Source: Chaetoceros tenuissimus
Lineage: Eukaryota > Bacillariophyta > Thalassiosirophyceae > Chaetocerotales > Chaetocerotaceae
Reading direction: 5' to 3'
Assembly (NCBI GenBank): GCA_021927905.1
Contig: LC537471.1
Coordinates: 72,001-96,000, forward strand
DNA: 24,000 nt
The notes below the pieces were generated by a model. The model saw only the letters and a list, made by a program, of their open reading frames with translations. It ran no database searches and was not told where the DNA came from. Below, one piece after another: positions 8,937 to 18,148 of the stretch. Position 1 is the stretch's first letter. Every line of letters starts with the position of its first letter. A program made the translations under genes and the position numbers.

Positions 8937-9332
8937 ATGGTACAAAAGATTGTAGATCCAAATTTTCATATTAAAACATTTAATGTGAAATGTGATACTA
9001 AGTTATCACCGATTGCAAAAACAATTTTACAAAGTTTTAAATATAAACTTTATTATTACGTAATTGATGATCTCTTCTATCTTTTAAAATCCAATCCAGA
9101 GGAACGTGATTATCTCTTACAGATATTAAATTCAAGCGCTATTTTTCTTCATAATAATTTGTATGTAAATTTTTTTGATATTTATATCTATGATATAACC
9201 ATAAATGAAATATCAAAATGCAATAGATTTGTTAATGATACTTCGGAATCATTTAAAGTTTCAAATTCTTTGACTATTAAATTAGCTTATCAAGTGAAAC
9301 CAGTTCCGAAAAAACTGGAAAGCATTTGGTAA
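8937..9332 (+). CDS. Unidentified 131-codon ORF between rps19 and rpl22
   Basis: I do not recognise this protein. It encodes 131 residues beginning MVQKIVDPNFHIK and ending KPVPKKLESIW. It is rich in Tyr, Phe, Leu, Ile, Asn and Lys, with a Tyr/Phe-rich middle (YKLYYYVIDDLFYLL near 37-51 and NFFDIYIYDITI near 79-90). There is no evident signal peptide, clear transmembrane helix or metal-binding motif. AAGGA at 8923-8927 lies 9 nt before the ATG, so translation is plausible. Codon use is less biased than its neighbours: ATA occurs four times and Leu CTC, CTG and TTG all appear. It sits 12 nt after rps19 and 126 nt before rpl22, in a position that normally has no gene. It could be a lineage-specific plastid gene, a fast-evolving ribosome-associated protein or a recent insertion. 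Confidence 0.65.
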   Translation: MVQKIVDPNFHIKTFNVKCDTKLSPIAKTILQSFKYKLYYYVIDDLFYLLKSNPEERDYLLQILNSSAIFLHNNLYVNFFDIYIYDITINEISKCNRFVNDTSESFKVSNSLTIKLAYQVKPVPKKLESIW

Positions 9333-9346
9333 TAATATTAAAAACA

Positions 9347-9365
9347 TCAAAACAGAATGTTTTGA
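9347..9365 (+). other. Small hairpin 14 nt after the unidentified ORF
   Basis: TCAAAACA (9347-9354) pairs perfectly with TGTTTTGA (9358-9365) around a 3-nt GAA loop. No T tract follows, so a strong intrinsic terminator is unlikely. It may stabilise or separate the ORF message from rpl22. The rest of the 126-nt gap (9333-9458) holds nothing I can identify. Confidence 0.45.
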
Positions 9366-9458
9366 AGAGTTAGAGTATATTAACTTAAGCTAAATAGATT
9401 TCGAAATTATTCATAAAATTAAAAGATAAGCAAAAAGAAAAATTAAAAAAAATCGTTT

Positions 9459-9806
9459 ATGTCTAACGCTCAATCAGTAAAAGCGGTCGCAAAATATATT
9501 CGAATGTCACCTCATAAAGTTCGTCGAGTTTTAGACCAAATTCGTGGACGTTCATATCAAGAAGCACTAATGATATTAGAATTCTTACCATATGATGCAG
9601 GTGGGCCAGTTTGGCAAATTGTACATTCAGTAGCAGCAAATGCAAAAAATAATTATGATTTAGACAAAAAAAAATTAATTATTGATGAAGTTTATGCTAA
9701 CGAAGGTCCAAAATTAAAACGTATCCGACCACGTGCACAAGGTCGTGCGTTTAAAATTTTAAAACCAACGTGTCATATTACAATTGTTGTAAAAGAAGCA
9801 ACTTAA
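9459..9806 (+). CDS. rpl22: 50S ribosomal protein L22
   Basis: A 115-residue L22 with the usual motifs: [30 protein letters not shown], then [43 protein letters not shown], whose basic end is the tunnel-lining loop. Length is normal. No Shine-Dalgarno precedes the ATG. It is separated from rps19 by the unidentified ORF and a 126-nt spacer, whereas rps19 and rpl22 are usually adjacent. Confidence 0.96.
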   Translation: MSNAQSVKAVAKYIRMSPHKVRRVLDQIRGRSYQEALMILEFLPYDAGGPVWQIVHSVAANAKNNYDLDKKKLIIDEVYANEGPKLKRIRPRAQGRAFKILKPTCHITIVVKEAT

Positions 9807-9847
9807 GTAATTTTATAAATTCTATTTAAATTGAAAGGATTATTTCG

Positions 9848-10492
9848 GTGGGACAAAAAACACATCCATTAGGATTCCGATTAGGAATTACACAAGAGCA
9901 TAGATCTGCCTGGTATGCAAACTTTAATCAATACGCTAATTTATTAGAGGAAGATGATCAAATCCGAACTTATTTAAATAAATTAGCAAAAGCAGCTAGT
10001 ATTTCAGATATTAAAATTAACCGTAACGGTTTAGGTGATCAAATTCAATTAAATATTGAAACTGGTCGTCCTGGAGCATTAGTTGGTGAAAATGGTTTAG
10101 GTATTGAAAACCTATTAAAAAACATTAAAAAACTTCTACCAAACAACCGTCAAATTACTATTAACATTATTGAAGTTGAAAAAGTTAATTTAAACGCTTC
10201 ATTAATTGGTGATTTAGTTGTTAAACAATTAGAAGATCGAGTAGCTTTCCGACGAGCAATTCGTGAAGCACTTCAAGCCGCACATGAAGATAATGTAAGT
10301 GGTATCAAAATTCAAGTTTCGGGCCGATTAAATGGTGCGGAAATTGCACGAAGCGAGTGGATTCGAGAAGGTCGAGTTCCATTACAAACTTTACGTGCTG
10401 ATATTGATTATTGCGCTAAAGAAGCGAATACAATTTATGGCGTATTAGGTGTGAAAGTTTGGCTATTCAAAAATGAAATTTTAGCTAAATAG
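9848..10492 (+). CDS. rps3: 30S ribosomal protein S3
   Basis: A 214-residue S3 starting at GTG: MGQKTHPLGFRLGITQEHRS is the universal N-terminus, which fixes the start. GAAAGGA at 9833-9839, 8 nt upstream, supports it. A KH-type RNA-binding domain occupies the middle; the C-terminal domain shows GIKIQVSGRLNGAEIARSEW, EGRVPLQTLRADIDY and GVLGVKVWLF. S3 lines the mRNA entry channel. Confidence 0.97.
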   Translation: MGQKTHPLGFRLGITQEHRSAWYANFNQYANLLEEDDQIRTYLNKLAKAASISDIKINRNGLGDQIQLNIETGRPGALVGENGLGIENLLKNIKKLLPNNRQITINIIEVEKVNLNASLIGDLVVKQLEDRVAFRRAIREALQAAHEDNVSGIKIQVSGRLNGAEIARSEWIREGRVPLQTLRADIDYCAKEANTIYGVLGVKVWLFKNEILAK

Positions 10493-10528
10493 ACATATAA
10501 AATATATCTTTTATAAATTTAATTTATT

Positions 10529-10945
10529 ATGTTAAGTCCAAAAAGAACAAAATATAGAAAATATCATCGTGGTCGTATGCGTGGAAAAGCAACACGAGGA
10601 AATGAAGTTTCATTTGGTGAATACGGTTTACAGGCTTTAGAGCCAACATGGATTACATCACGTCAAATTGAGGCTGCACGTCGTACAATTACTCGTTACA
10701 CAAAACGTGGTGCATCATTATGGATTCGTATTTTTCCAGATAAAACCGTTACTGCACGAGCAGCTGAATCACGAATGGGTTCAGGTAAGGGTGCCGTAGA
10801 TTATTGGGTAGCAACTGTTAAACCCGGAACAATCTTATTTGAGATTGCTTCAGTTCCAGAAGAAGTTGCTCGAGGCGCTTTTAATTTAGCTGCATATAAA
10901 TTGCCAATAAAAACAAAATTTATTATTAGAACAAATATCGACTAA
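10529..10945 (+). CDS. rpl16: 50S ribosomal protein L16
   Basis: A 138-residue L16: [75 protein letters not shown] and the [10 protein letters not shown] segment. Full-length and intronless, unlike land-plant rpl16. L16 helps position the A-site tRNA. rpl29 follows after 3 nt. Confidence 0.97.
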   Translation: MLSPKRTKYRKYHRGRMRGKATRGNEVSFGEYGLQALEPTWITSRQIEAARRTITRYTKRGASLWIRIFPDKTVTARAAESRMGSGKGAVDYWVATVKPGTILFEIASVPEEVARGAFNLAAYKLPIKTKFIIRTNID

Positions 10946-10948
10946 CCT

Positions 10949-11215
10949 ATGAGTTTACCTCAATTTAATGATATTAAAGAACTTTCAAACACTGAAATTT
11001 CTGATGCGATTCTGAAAACAGAAAAAGAATTATTCAATTTAAAATTCAAAAAAGCTACTCGACAACCTTTTAAGTCACATGAAATTAAATTTGCTAAACG
11101 TCAATTAGCACAGTTAAAAACAATTTTAACTATGCGTTTAGACGCATTAGAGCAATCAGATAACAATGGGGTTGCTAATTTAATTCAAAAACAAAATTTA
11201 ACTGGAAGTTTTTAA
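10949..11215 (+). CDS. rpl29: 50S ribosomal protein L29
   Basis: An 88-residue L29. The helical hairpin is seen in IKELSNTEISDAILKTEKELFNLKFKKATRQ and HEIKFAKRQLAQLKTIL. About 20 residues beyond the usual core form a C-terminal tail. L29 sits at the tunnel exit beside L23. The ATG follows the rpl16 stop by 3 nt, suggesting coupled translation without a Shine-Dalgarno. Confidence 0.93.
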   Translation: MSLPQFNDIKELSNTEISDAILKTEKELFNLKFKKATRQPFKSHEIKFAKRQLAQLKTILTMRLDALEQSDNNGVANLIQKQNLTGSF

Positions 11216-11246
11216 ATAAAGCTAAACAAATATAAAAGGAGTTTTA

Positions 11247-11501
11247 ATGCCAGTAAAAGAAAAAGTTGGAATTGTTGTTAGTAATAAAATGGATAAAACT
11301 ATTGTTGTACAAGTGGAAAGTCGTTTCCCGCATCAAATTTATGCAAAAACAATGGTAAAAACAAAAAGATACTTAGCTCATGATGAAACAGAGCAATCTA
11401 ATATTGGAGACGAAGTTTTAGTTCAAGAAACTCGTCCGTTAAGTAAAAGAAAACGTTGGACATTAACCAAGATTCTTTCAAAATCATCGTTAATTAATTA
11501 A
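11247..11501 (+). CDS. rps17: 30S ribosomal protein S17
   Basis: An 84-residue S17, an early 16S rRNA-binding OB-fold protein. Visible motifs are [58 protein letters not shown] at 11235-11241 stands 5 nt before the ATG. rpl14 follows after 12 nt. Confidence 0.95.
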   Translation: MPVKEKVGIVVSNKMDKTIVVQVESRFPHQIYAKTMVKTKRYLAHDETEQSNIGDEVLVQETRPLSKRKRWTLTKILSKSSLIN

Positions 11502-11513
11502 AATTAAATTTTT

Positions 11514-11879
11514 ATGATCTATCCACAAACTATGTTAACAGTGGCCGATAATACCGGTGCTCGAAAAATTATGTGTATTCGAGTTTTAGGTGGAAATCGA
11601 AAATATGCAAAGATTGGTGATACAATTATTGGTGTAGTTAAAGAAGCTATTCCAAATATGCCTATTAAACGATCTGATATTGTAAGAGCTATTGTTGTAC
11701 GAACTTCTAAGTCTATTCGTCGTCAAGATGGTATGTATATTCGTTTTGATGATAATGCAGCAGTTATTGTTAATTTAGATAACAATCCTCGTGGTACACG
11801 AGTTTTCGGACCTGTTGCACGTGAAATCCGTGATAAAAATTTCTCGAAAATTGTTTCATTAGCACCGGAGGTTTTATAA
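11514..11879 (+). CDS. rpl14: 50S ribosomal protein L14
   Basis: A 121-residue L14, which bridges the subunits. Starts [22 protein letters not shown], the family N-terminus, and contains [26 protein letters not shown] at the C-terminus. The rpl24 ribosome-binding sequence (GGAGG) lies within its last codons and its stop abuts the rpl24 ATG. Confidence 0.97.
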   Translation: MIYPQTMLTVADNTGARKIMCIRVLGGNRKYAKIGDTIIGVVKEAIPNMPIKRSDIVRAIVVRTSKSIRRQDGMYIRFDDNAAVIVNLDNNPRGTRVFGPVAREIRDKNFSKIVSLAPEVL

Positions 11880-12125
11880 ATGGTAAAACGACAAAAAATG
11901 CATATTAAACTCGGTGATAATGTAAAAGTAATCTCAGGGTTTGATAAAAACAAAACAGGCGAAGTAATTAAAATTTACCGTAATACGGGAAAAATTCTTG
12001 TAAAAGGAATTAATTATAAATTTAAACATATTAAGCCTAATACAGATAATGAAGTAGGTGAAATCAAACAAATTGAAGCTCCTATTCATCATTCAAATGT
12101 AAAATTAAATGTAACAGAGTCTTAA
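11880..12125 (+). CDS. rpl24: 50S ribosomal protein L24
   Basis: An 81-residue L24 with the KOW motif near the N-terminus ([23 protein letters not shown]). A ribosome-assembly initiator protein. The ATG directly abuts the rpl14 stop; GGAGG at 11867-11871 is 8 nt upstream, so the start is well supported. It is shorter than bacterial L24 (about 100) at the C-terminus, acceptable for plastids. Confidence 0.94.
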   Translation: MVKRQKMHIKLGDNVKVISGFDKNKTGEVIKIYRNTGKILVKGINYKFKHIKPNTDNEVGEIKQIEAPIHHSNVKLNVTES

Positions 12126-12129
12126 AAAT

Positions 12130-12846
12130 ATGCGTAATCCAAATTCATTAGAAGAAGTCGCTGAAATCCATAATTTACTTACAGATATTAAAAAAGAATA
12201 TACTGAAGGAATTCGAGGTGTTTTAAGAAAGAATAATCCTGATCTTTTTAGAAATGTTCACACAATTCCAAAATTAGAAAAAATTCAAATCAATCGAGGT
12301 TTAGGATTAGCAGCACAAAACACGAATATCTTGAAAAAAAGTATTCAAGAATTTACAGCAATCACGGGTCAAAAACCATTAATTACAAGAGCGAAAAAAG
12401 CAATTGCAGGCTTTAAAATTCGTGAAGAAATGGAACTAGGTTTAACAGTAACCTTACGTGGTGAAAAAATGTATGCTTTCTTAACAAAGCTTATCTTCTT
12501 TACATTTGCTCAAATCAGAGATTTCCGTGGTTTATCAGTTCGAAGTTTTGATAAAGCTGGTAACTATACACTAGGTTTAAAAGAGCAATTAATTTTCCCA
12601 GAAATTGATTATGAAGATGTTGATCAAACTCAAGGTTTTAGTATTACATTAGTTTTTTCATCTTCAAATCCAAAAACTCGTTCACGTACTTTTGACCGAG
12701 TACTAAACGGAATGATTCTTTTAAAATTCTTACGATTCCCACTAAATGATTGTGGATATTATGAAAAATATGCTTCTTTAGCAGAAGTGAATCAAGCGTG
12801 GGATAAAAAGAAACATTTACGTCGTAAACGCTGGTCTCAAGAATAA
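12130..12846 (+). CDS. rpl5: 50S ribosomal protein L5, with extended ends
   Basis: A 238-residue L5, which contacts 5S rRNA and the P-site tRNA. The core shows [37 protein letters not shown], the [23 protein letters not shown] stretch and [21 protein letters not shown]. Bacterial L5 has about 180 residues; here there are roughly 30 extra at the N-terminus and 30 at the C-terminus, the latter basic ([13 protein letters not shown]). I recall similarly long L5 in other chromist plastids. It begins 4 nt after rpl24. Confidence 0.94.
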   Translation: MRNPNSLEEVAEIHNLLTDIKKEYTEGIRGVLRKNNPDLFRNVHTIPKLEKIQINRGLGLAAQNTNILKKSIQEFTAITGQKPLITRAKKAIAGFKIREEMELGLTVTLRGEKMYAFLTKLIFFTFAQIRDFRGLSVRSFDKAGNYTLGLKEQLIFPEIDYEDVDQTQGFSITLVFSSSNPKTRSRTFDRVLNGMILLKFLRFPLNDCGYYEKYASLAEVNQAWDKKKHLRRKRWSQE

Positions 12847-12875
12847 CAAACACTTGAAAAAATAAGGAGAGAACT

Positions 12876-13274
12876 GTGGTAACAGATACAATTTCGGATA
12901 TGCTAACGCGTATTAGAAATGCAAATATGGTTAAACATCAAATTGTACAAGTTCCAAGTACAAAAATGTCAAAAGCCATTGCAACGATTTTAAAAGAAGA
13001 AGGTTTCATTGAAAACTTTGAAGTGTACAATGAAACTCCATATGCATACTTATTAATTTCTTTAAAATATAAAGGAAGATTACGTGAGCCAGTTATTGCT
13101 AACCTTGAACGTGTAAGTAAACCAGGTTTACGAGTTTATGCTAATTCAAAAGAACTACCAAAAGTATTAGATGACTTAGGCATTGCAATTATGTCAACAC
13201 CAAAAGGTGTTATGACAAATTTCAAAGCTAAAGAAGTTGGTGTTGGTGGTGAAGTTTTATGTTATATTTGGTAA
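12876..13274 (+). CDS. rps8: 30S ribosomal protein S8
   Basis: A 132-residue S8 starting at [20 protein letters not shown] is the family N-terminus. AAGGAGA lies at 12864-12870 with 5 nt to the GTG. The C-terminal block [11 protein letters not shown] is canonical. S8 organises the central domain of 16S rRNA; in bacteria it also represses the spc operon, but no such site was identified. Confidence 0.96.
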   Translation: MVTDTISDMLTRIRNANMVKHQIVQVPSTKMSKAIATILKEEGFIENFEVYNETPYAYLLISLKYKGRLREPVIANLERVSKPGLRVYANSKELPKVLDDLGIAIMSTPKGVMTNFKAKEVGVGGEVLCYIW

Positions 13275-13291
13275 TCGGAGTAATTAAAAAA

Positions 13292-13828
13292 ATGTCACGT
13301 ATCGGAAAATTACCAATTAGTATACCATCAGGTGTTGATGTTACTTGTAATGGATTAGATGTTACAGTAAAAGGAAAATTTGGTACATTACAAAACCAAC
13401 TTCCAGATTCATTAAGTATTGAACATAGTGATGGTAGCTTAATTGTGAGTCTACAAAATCAAACACGTCAAGCTCGTGCTTTACATGGTTTATATCGTAC
13501 ATTAATTAATAACATGATTATTGGTGTATCAGAACAATTCCAATTAAATTTAACATTGAAAGGTGTTGGTTATCGAGCAGCTGTTCAAGGTAAATCAATT
13601 GTATTAAATTTAGGTTACAGCCATCCTGTTGAAATGGAAATTCCTGAAGGAATTTCAATTGAAGTAACAAAAAATGTAGATATTAACATTAAATGTTGTG
13701 ATAAAGAACAATTAGGTTTATTTGCAGCACAAATTCGTGCTTGGCGTCCGCCAGAACCGTATAAAGGTAAAGGTATTATTTATGAGGGAGAAATTGTAAA
13801 ACGTAAAGCTGGTAAATCTGGTAAATAA
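13292..13828 (+). CDS. rpl6: 50S ribosomal protein L6
   Basis: A 178-residue L6 starting [17 protein letters not shown], the usual N-terminus. An in-frame upstream ATG at 13259 would add 11 residues but lies inside rps8, so the ATG at 13292 is preferred; CGGAG at 13276-13280 is upstream. The two repeated L6 domains are followed by the conserved [19 protein letters not shown] and [10 protein letters not shown]6 sits at the factor-binding base of the stalk. Confidence 0.95.
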   Translation: MSRIGKLPISIPSGVDVTCNGLDVTVKGKFGTLQNQLPDSLSIEHSDGSLIVSLQNQTRQARALHGLYRTLINNMIIGVSEQFQLNLTLKGVGYRAAVQGKSIVLNLGYSHPVEMEIPEGISIEVTKNVDINIKCCDKEQLGLFAAQIRAWRPPEPYKGKGIIYEGEIVKRKAGKSGK

Positions 13829-13886
13829 AAAGCGTTTTTATCTTACACATATTTTAAAACAATTAACTTTAACATTAAATTCATTT

Positions 13887-14294
13887 ATGAAATTATCAAA
13901 ACGAGTTTTATTAAAACTCAAAAATAAAAATAAAAAGTTAAAACCTCAAAAATTTAAACGTTTAAAACGTGAAAGTTTACGAGGTTTAGTAAAAGGAACA
14001 CAAGAGCGCCCACGTTTATCTGTTTATCGATCAAATGAAAATATTTACGCTCAAATTATTGACGATAGTACATCAAAAACTCTTGTTTCTTGTTCAACTT
14101 TAGATCGTGATATTTTACTTGAAAGTAAAAATGGCCGAACATGTGAAGCTTCACACTTGATGGGTCAAAAGTTAGCTGCGCTTAGTTTAAAAAAGAACAT
14201 TACAAAAATTGTATTTGATCGAGGCCCGTATCTTTACCACGGACGAATTAAAGCATTAGCTGATGGTGCCCGAGCAGGTGGTCTTCAATTTTAA
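13887..14294 (+). CDS. rpl18: 50S ribosomal protein L18, with basic N-terminal extension
   Basis: A 135-residue L18, which binds 5S rRNA together with L5. The conserved core begins near residue 38 ([23 protein letters not shown]) and ends with [28 protein letters not shown]. The preceding stretch is unusually Lys/Leu/Arg rich ([20 protein letters not shown]) and makes the protein some 15-30 residues longer than usual. No internal start looks better, so the first ATG is kept. Confidence 0.94.
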   Translation: MKLSKRVLLKLKNKNKKLKPQKFKRLKRESLRGLVKGTQERPRLSVYRSNENIYAQIIDDSTSKTLVSCSTLDRDILLESKNGRTCEASHLMGQKLAALSLKKNITKIVFDRGPYLYHGRIKALADGARAGGLQF

Positions 14295-14321
14295 TAACCA
14301 ATCTGAAAATTAATAAATTTT

Positions 14322-14858
14322 ATGAGTACCGATTTAAAACAAGTTAATAAGTTTAAAAAAAATACACGACGAGTTGACAATAGAAACGAACCAAAATTTG
14401 TGGAACGTTTAATCAAAATTAGCCGTGTATCAAAAGTAACAAAAGGTGGAAAGAAACTAAGTTTCCGAGCAATTGTTGTTATTGGTGATGAAAATGGTCA
14501 AGTAGGAGTTGGTGTAGCAAAAGCAGATGACGTTGTGAACGCTTTTAAAAAAGCAAAAACAGATGGTCGTAAACACTTAATCAAGATTCCAATTACAAAA
14601 TCATTAAGTATTCCTCATCGTGTTGCAGGTAATTTTGGTGCCTGTAAAATTATCATGCGTCCATCAATTGAAGGTTCTGGTGTAATTGCTGGTGGTTCTG
14701 TTCGAACAGTATTAGAAGTTGCTGGTATTAAAAATGTGATTGCCAAACAATTAGGATCTGATAATTTATTAAATAATGCACGCGCTTCTATTTGTGCCTT
14801 ATCAAATTTAACAACAAAATCACAAGTAGCAAAAAAACGTGACCTTAATGTAAATTAA
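14322..14858 (+). CDS. rps5: 30S ribosomal protein S5
   Basis: A 178-residue S5. The double-stranded-RNA-binding-like N-domain shows FVERLIKISRVSKVTKGGKKLSFRAIVVIGDENGQVGVGVAKADDV, and the C-domain has RPSIEGSGVIAGGSVRTVLEVAGIKNVIAKQLGSDN. S5 contributes to decoding fidelity and the mRNA entry helicase. 27 nt after rpl18. Confidence 0.97.
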   Translation: MSTDLKQVNKFKKNTRRVDNRNEPKFVERLIKISRVSKVTKGGKKLSFRAIVVIGDENGQVGVGVAKADDVVNAFKKAKTDGRKHLIKIPITKSLSIPHRVAGNFGACKIIMRPSIEGSGVIAGGSVRTVLEVAGIKNVIAKQLGSDNLLNNARASICALSNLTTKSQVAKKRDLNVN

Positions 14859-14895
14859 GATTACCTACTTAATATTAATACTTAAATATTAAAGT

Positions 14896-16161
14896 ATGAT
14901 TAAACAAACTAATGATAAAAATATTCTTTTAAATCGTCTGCTATTAAGTTTAGGAATATTAGTTTTTATTCGAATTGGAACTTTTTTACCAGTTCCAGGA
15001 ATAAACCATAATCATTTAGCTTTTTATCTTGAACGTCATTCAATGACAAAAAGTTTAGTAAGTACGTTTGCAGGAAACGAAACTTTCGTAATTGGAATCT
15101 TTACTCTAAATATATTTCCTTATATTAATGCTTCAATTTTGATGCAATTATTACTAAGTATTTTTCCAAGCCTTTCAAAATTACAAAAAGAAGGTGGAGG
15201 AGAAGGTCGTCGAACAATTACAAAATTGACTCGAGTAATTACACTTGGTTGGGCATTAATTCAAAGTTTTAGTATTGCTTTTTATTTAAAAAAAGCTTTA
15301 TTTGATTGGGATATTTATTTAGCGGGACAAATCGTTCTTTGGTTAACAACTGGAGCCATGATTGTATTATGGTTAAGTGAAATTATTACTGAATATGGTC
15401 TTGGTAACGGAGCATCATTATTAATCTATACTAATATTGTTTCGAATTTACCAAATTTTGGGAAAAACTTATTCGTAAAAGCAAGTGAAAACATCTCAGT
15501 TTTTTCTTGGGGTTTGATTGCTCTGTTACTTTTTATTGCAATTTATGGAATTGTTTTGTTACAGGAAGGTACAAGAGTAGTTCCTTTAATATCGTCAAAA
15601 CAGTTAACTAAAACAAGTGATTCTTTCTCAACATCTTCAATAGTTGAAAATAATTATATTCCGTTGCGATTTAATCAAGCAGGTGTAATGCCGATTATTT
15701 TAACGACGGCAGTTCTAGTTATTCCTAATTATATAAGTAATATGGGGTTATTACCATTTTTAACCCTACCTGCGTTTCTTCAATCATCAAAAATTCTTTA
15801 CTGGATTAGTTACTTTACTCTAATACTTTTGTTTAGTTCATTCTACTCAACAATTGTATTAAATCCTAAAGATATTTCGAATGACTTACAAAAAATGGCT
15901 GTTTCAATTCCAGGAATACGACCAGGAGTTGAAACAACTTTTTATTTAAAAAAAGTAATGCAACGTGTAACATATTTGGGCGCAATTATGTTATCAATTC
16001 TTGCTACGTTACCAAATTTAATTGAAACTATAGTTCCAGGATCAAGTTTTAATGGTTTAGGAACTACATCATTATTAATTTTAGTTGGGGTAATCCTTGA
16101 ATTATCAAGAGAAATTCGAAGTATTATTCTATCAAATATTTATAATGATATGTTTGATTAA
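14896..16161 (+). CDS. secY: Preprotein translocase subunit SecY (thylakoid)
   Basis: A 421-residue polytopic protein forming the Sec pore that inserts or exports proteins at the thylakoid membrane. About ten hydrophobic helices can be traced; the first begins near residue 12 ([21 protein letters not shown]). Family marks include [26 protein letters not shown] on a stromal loop, [30 protein letters not shown] and [11 protein letters not shown]. It keeps the bacterial spc-operon position between rps5 and rpl36. No secE or secG is in the window. Confidence 0.96.
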   Translation: MIKQTNDKNILLNRLLLSLGILVFIRIGTFLPVPGINHNHLAFYLERHSMTKSLVSTFAGNETFVIGIFTLNIFPYINASILMQLLLSIFPSLSKLQKEGGGEGRRTITKLTRVITLGWALIQSFSIAFYLKKALFDWDIYLAGQIVLWLTTGAMIVLWLSEIITEYGLGNGASLLIYTNIVSNLPNFGKNLFVKASENISVFSWGLIALLLFIAIYGIVLLQEGTRVVPLISSKQLTKTSDSFSTSSIVENNYIPLRFNQAGVMPIILTTAVLVIPNYISNMGLLPFLTLPAFLQSSKILYWISYFTLILLFSSFYSTIVLNPKDISNDLQKMAVSIPGIRPGVETTFYLKKVMQRVTYLGAIMLSILATLPNLIETIVPGSSFNGLGTTSLLILVGVILELSREIRSIILSNIYNDMFD

Positions 16162-16196
16162 ATTCTGTAAAAAAAATAATTATTATAAAAATTAAA

Positions 16197-16310
16197 ATGA
16201 AAGTTCGTCCTTCAGTAAAAAAGATGTGTGATAAATGTCGTGTAATTAAACGACATGGAAAAATTATGGTAATTTGTGAAAATCCAAAACACAAACAACG
16301 TCAAGGTTAA
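16197..16310 (+). CDS. rpl36: 50S ribosomal protein L36
   Basis: A 37-residue L36, read directly: [18 protein letters not shown], ending NPKHKQRQG. The zinc-binding set is intact with Cys11, Cys14, Cys27 and His32, i.e. the zinc-containing form. It occupies its usual place between secY (35 nt) and rps13 (21 nt). Confidence 0.97.
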   Translation: MKVRPSVKKMCDKCRVIKRHGKIMVICENPKHKQRQG

Positions 16311-16331
16311 TAATTTTAAGGAGTTAACAAA

Positions 16332-16703
16332 GTGGTAAGATTAGTAGGTGTAGATTTACCAAGAAATAAAAGAATTGCATATGCATTAACTTATATTCAT
16401 GGTATTGGTATAAATACGGCAAAACAAATTATTGAATCAGCAAATATTAGTCCAGAAACTCGAACAAATGATTTAACAACTGAGGAAACTGTACAATTAC
16501 GGAAAGTATTAGAACAAAGTGATCTAATTCTAGAAGGTGATTTACGACGTTTCAATGGCTTAAATATTAAACGATTAAATGAAATTAATTGTCATCGAGG
16601 AAAAAGACATCGAAATAGTTTACCTGTTCGTGGTCAACGTACGAGAACAAACGCTCGATCACGTCGAGGTGCTAAGAAAACAGTAACAGGAAAGAAAAAA
16701 TAA
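16332..16703 (+). CDS. rps13: 30S ribosomal protein S13
   Basis: A 123-residue S13 starting at GTG: MVRLVGVDLPRNKRIAYALTYIHGIG. AAGGAG (16318-16323) lies 8 nt upstream, supporting the GTG. Also visible are DLRRFNGLNIKRLNEINCHRGKRHRNSLPVRGQRTRTNARSRRG and a basic C-tail that reaches the tRNA sites. S13 lies in the head of the 30S subunit. Confidence 0.97.
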   Translation: MVRLVGVDLPRNKRIAYALTYIHGIGINTAKQIIESANISPETRTNDLTTEETVQLRKVLEQSDLILEGDLRRFNGLNIKRLNEINCHRGKRHRNSLPVRGQRTRTNARSRRGAKKTVTGKKK

Positions 16704-16748
16704 TTTCCTTTTTTAAGAAAGTTATCATAATTTAAAATTTTACTTAAT

Positions 16749-17141
16749 ATGGCACAAAAAATTCGTAAAACAGCCTTTAAAAAAGATAAAAACAATTTAG
16801 TGACTGGTGTGGTTCATATTCAATCAACCTTTAATAACACAATTGTAACAATTACAAATTTAGCTGGTGATACAATTTCGTGGGCTTCGGCTGGAAGTTC
16901 AGGATTTAAAGGTGCACGAAAAGGAACACCATTTGCCGCTCAAACAGCTGCAGAAAAAGCTGCATTAGAAGCTCTTGGAACTGGCATGAAGAATGTTGAA
17001 ATTCTAATTAAAGGCCAAGGTTCAGGTCGTGAAACTGCAATTCGAGCAATTGAAGGTGCAGGCTTTGATATTCTTTCAATTCACGATATTACTCCAGTTC
17101 CTCATAACGGGTGTCGACCGCCAAAACGTCGAAGAGTTTAA
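16749..17141 (+). CDS. rps11: 30S ribosomal protein S11
   Basis: A 130-residue S11 with [50 protein letters not shown] and the C-terminal [18 protein letters not shown], which is diagnostic. S11 helps form the 30S platform and Shine-Dalgarno helix site. It precedes rpoA as in bacteria. Confidence 0.97.
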   Translation: MAQKIRKTAFKKDKNNLVTGVVHIQSTFNNTIVTITNLAGDTISWASAGSSGFKGARKGTPFAAQTAAEKAALEALGTGMKNVEILIKGQGSGRETAIRAIEGAGFDILSIHDITPVPHNGCRPPKRRRV

Positions 17142-17180
17142 AAATTTATATTTCTAAGAATCCTCGAATGAGTTTAAACT

Positions 17181-18122
17181 ATGACTCTGAATAATTTATA
17201 TATTAAATGTTTGAAATCAGAGAAAATTGAATCTGGCTCAATGTATGGGCAATTTTTAATAAATTCTTTACGTCCAGGACAGGGTATAACAATTGGTAAC
17301 CTTTTAAGAAGAGTTCTTCTTAGTGATTTAGAAGGAACCACAATTACTGCTGTTCGTATTGCTGGAGTTCGGGATGAATTTTCCATAATTCCAGGAGTAC
17401 GTGAAGATATCTTGGAAATTTTATTAAATTTAAAAGGTATTGTTGTTAAGAGTACAAATAATGATGTTTCGTTTGGACGTTTAAAAGTTAAAGGTCCTGC
17501 CGTTATTACAGCCGATTCAATTCAATTACCCTCAAATATTGAAATTGTAAATCCAAATCATTATCTAGCAACAATTTCGACGTCAAATGTTCTTGAAATT
17601 GAATTTAAGTTTGAACATGGTACTGGTTATAAATTAGCAGGTCAAACATTTTGTGAAAAATCTGAAGATTTTCTTCAGATTGACGCAATTTTCATGCCAA
17701 TTCAAAAAGTAGATTTTAAAATTGAAAATGTGTATGATAATTCAAATTCAATAACAGAGCGGTTATTCTTAGATATTTGGACAAATGGAAGTATTTCTCC
17801 AGAAGAGGCTGTTTCTTCGGCATCTAAATTTATTATTGAATTATTTAATTCATTAATGGAAAATAAATTTACTCAAGATGTAGATATCTTAGAAAATTCT
17901 AATACGTTAACACCAGTTAATCCTCATATTAATATTGCAATTGAAGAATTACAATTATCTGTTCGAGCTTATAATTGTCTAAAACGAGCACAAATTAATA
18001 CAATTGGAGACTTGTTAGAATACTCTCCGGAAAAATTACAAGAACTTAAAAACTTTGGTCGAAAATCGGCTGATGAAGTTTTCACTACTCTGAAAAATAA
18101 ACTCGGAATAGTTTTAAAATAA
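17181..18122 (+). CDS. rpoA: RNA polymerase alpha subunit (PEP)
   Basis: A 313-residue alpha subunit of the bacterial-type plastid RNA polymerase. The N-terminal dimerisation domain shows GQFLINSLRPGQGITIGNLLRRVLLSDLEG and GVREDILEILLNLKGIV; a linker around 230-245 leads to the C-terminal DNA-binding domain (IEELQLSVRAYNCLKRAQINTIGDLLEYSPEKLQELKNFGRKSADEV). Both domains are intact, so promoter UP-element contacts remain possible. Position after rps11 follows the bacterial alpha operon, except that rpl13 replaces rpl17. Confidence 0.97.
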   Translation: MTLNNLYIKCLKSEKIESGSMYGQFLINSLRPGQGITIGNLLRRVLLSDLEGTTITAVRIAGVRDEFSIIPGVREDILEILLNLKGIVVKSTNNDVSFGRLKVKGPAVITADSIQLPSNIEIVNPNHYLATISTSNVLEIEFKFEHGTGYKLAGQTFCEKSEDFLQIDAIFMPIQKVDFKIENVYDNSNSITERLFLDIWTNGSISPEEAVSSASKFIIELFNSLMENKFTQDVDILENSNTLTPVNPHINIAIEELQLSVRAYNCLKRAQINTIGDLLEYSPEKLQELKNFGRKSADEVFTTLKNKLGIVLK

Positions 18123-18148
18123 TTACTTATTTAATTAATAAATATTTT

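Noticed and set aside
13259-13291. Upstream in-frame start of rpl6 adding 11 residues
   Set aside because: It lies within rps8, and the conserved L6 N-terminus begins at 13292.
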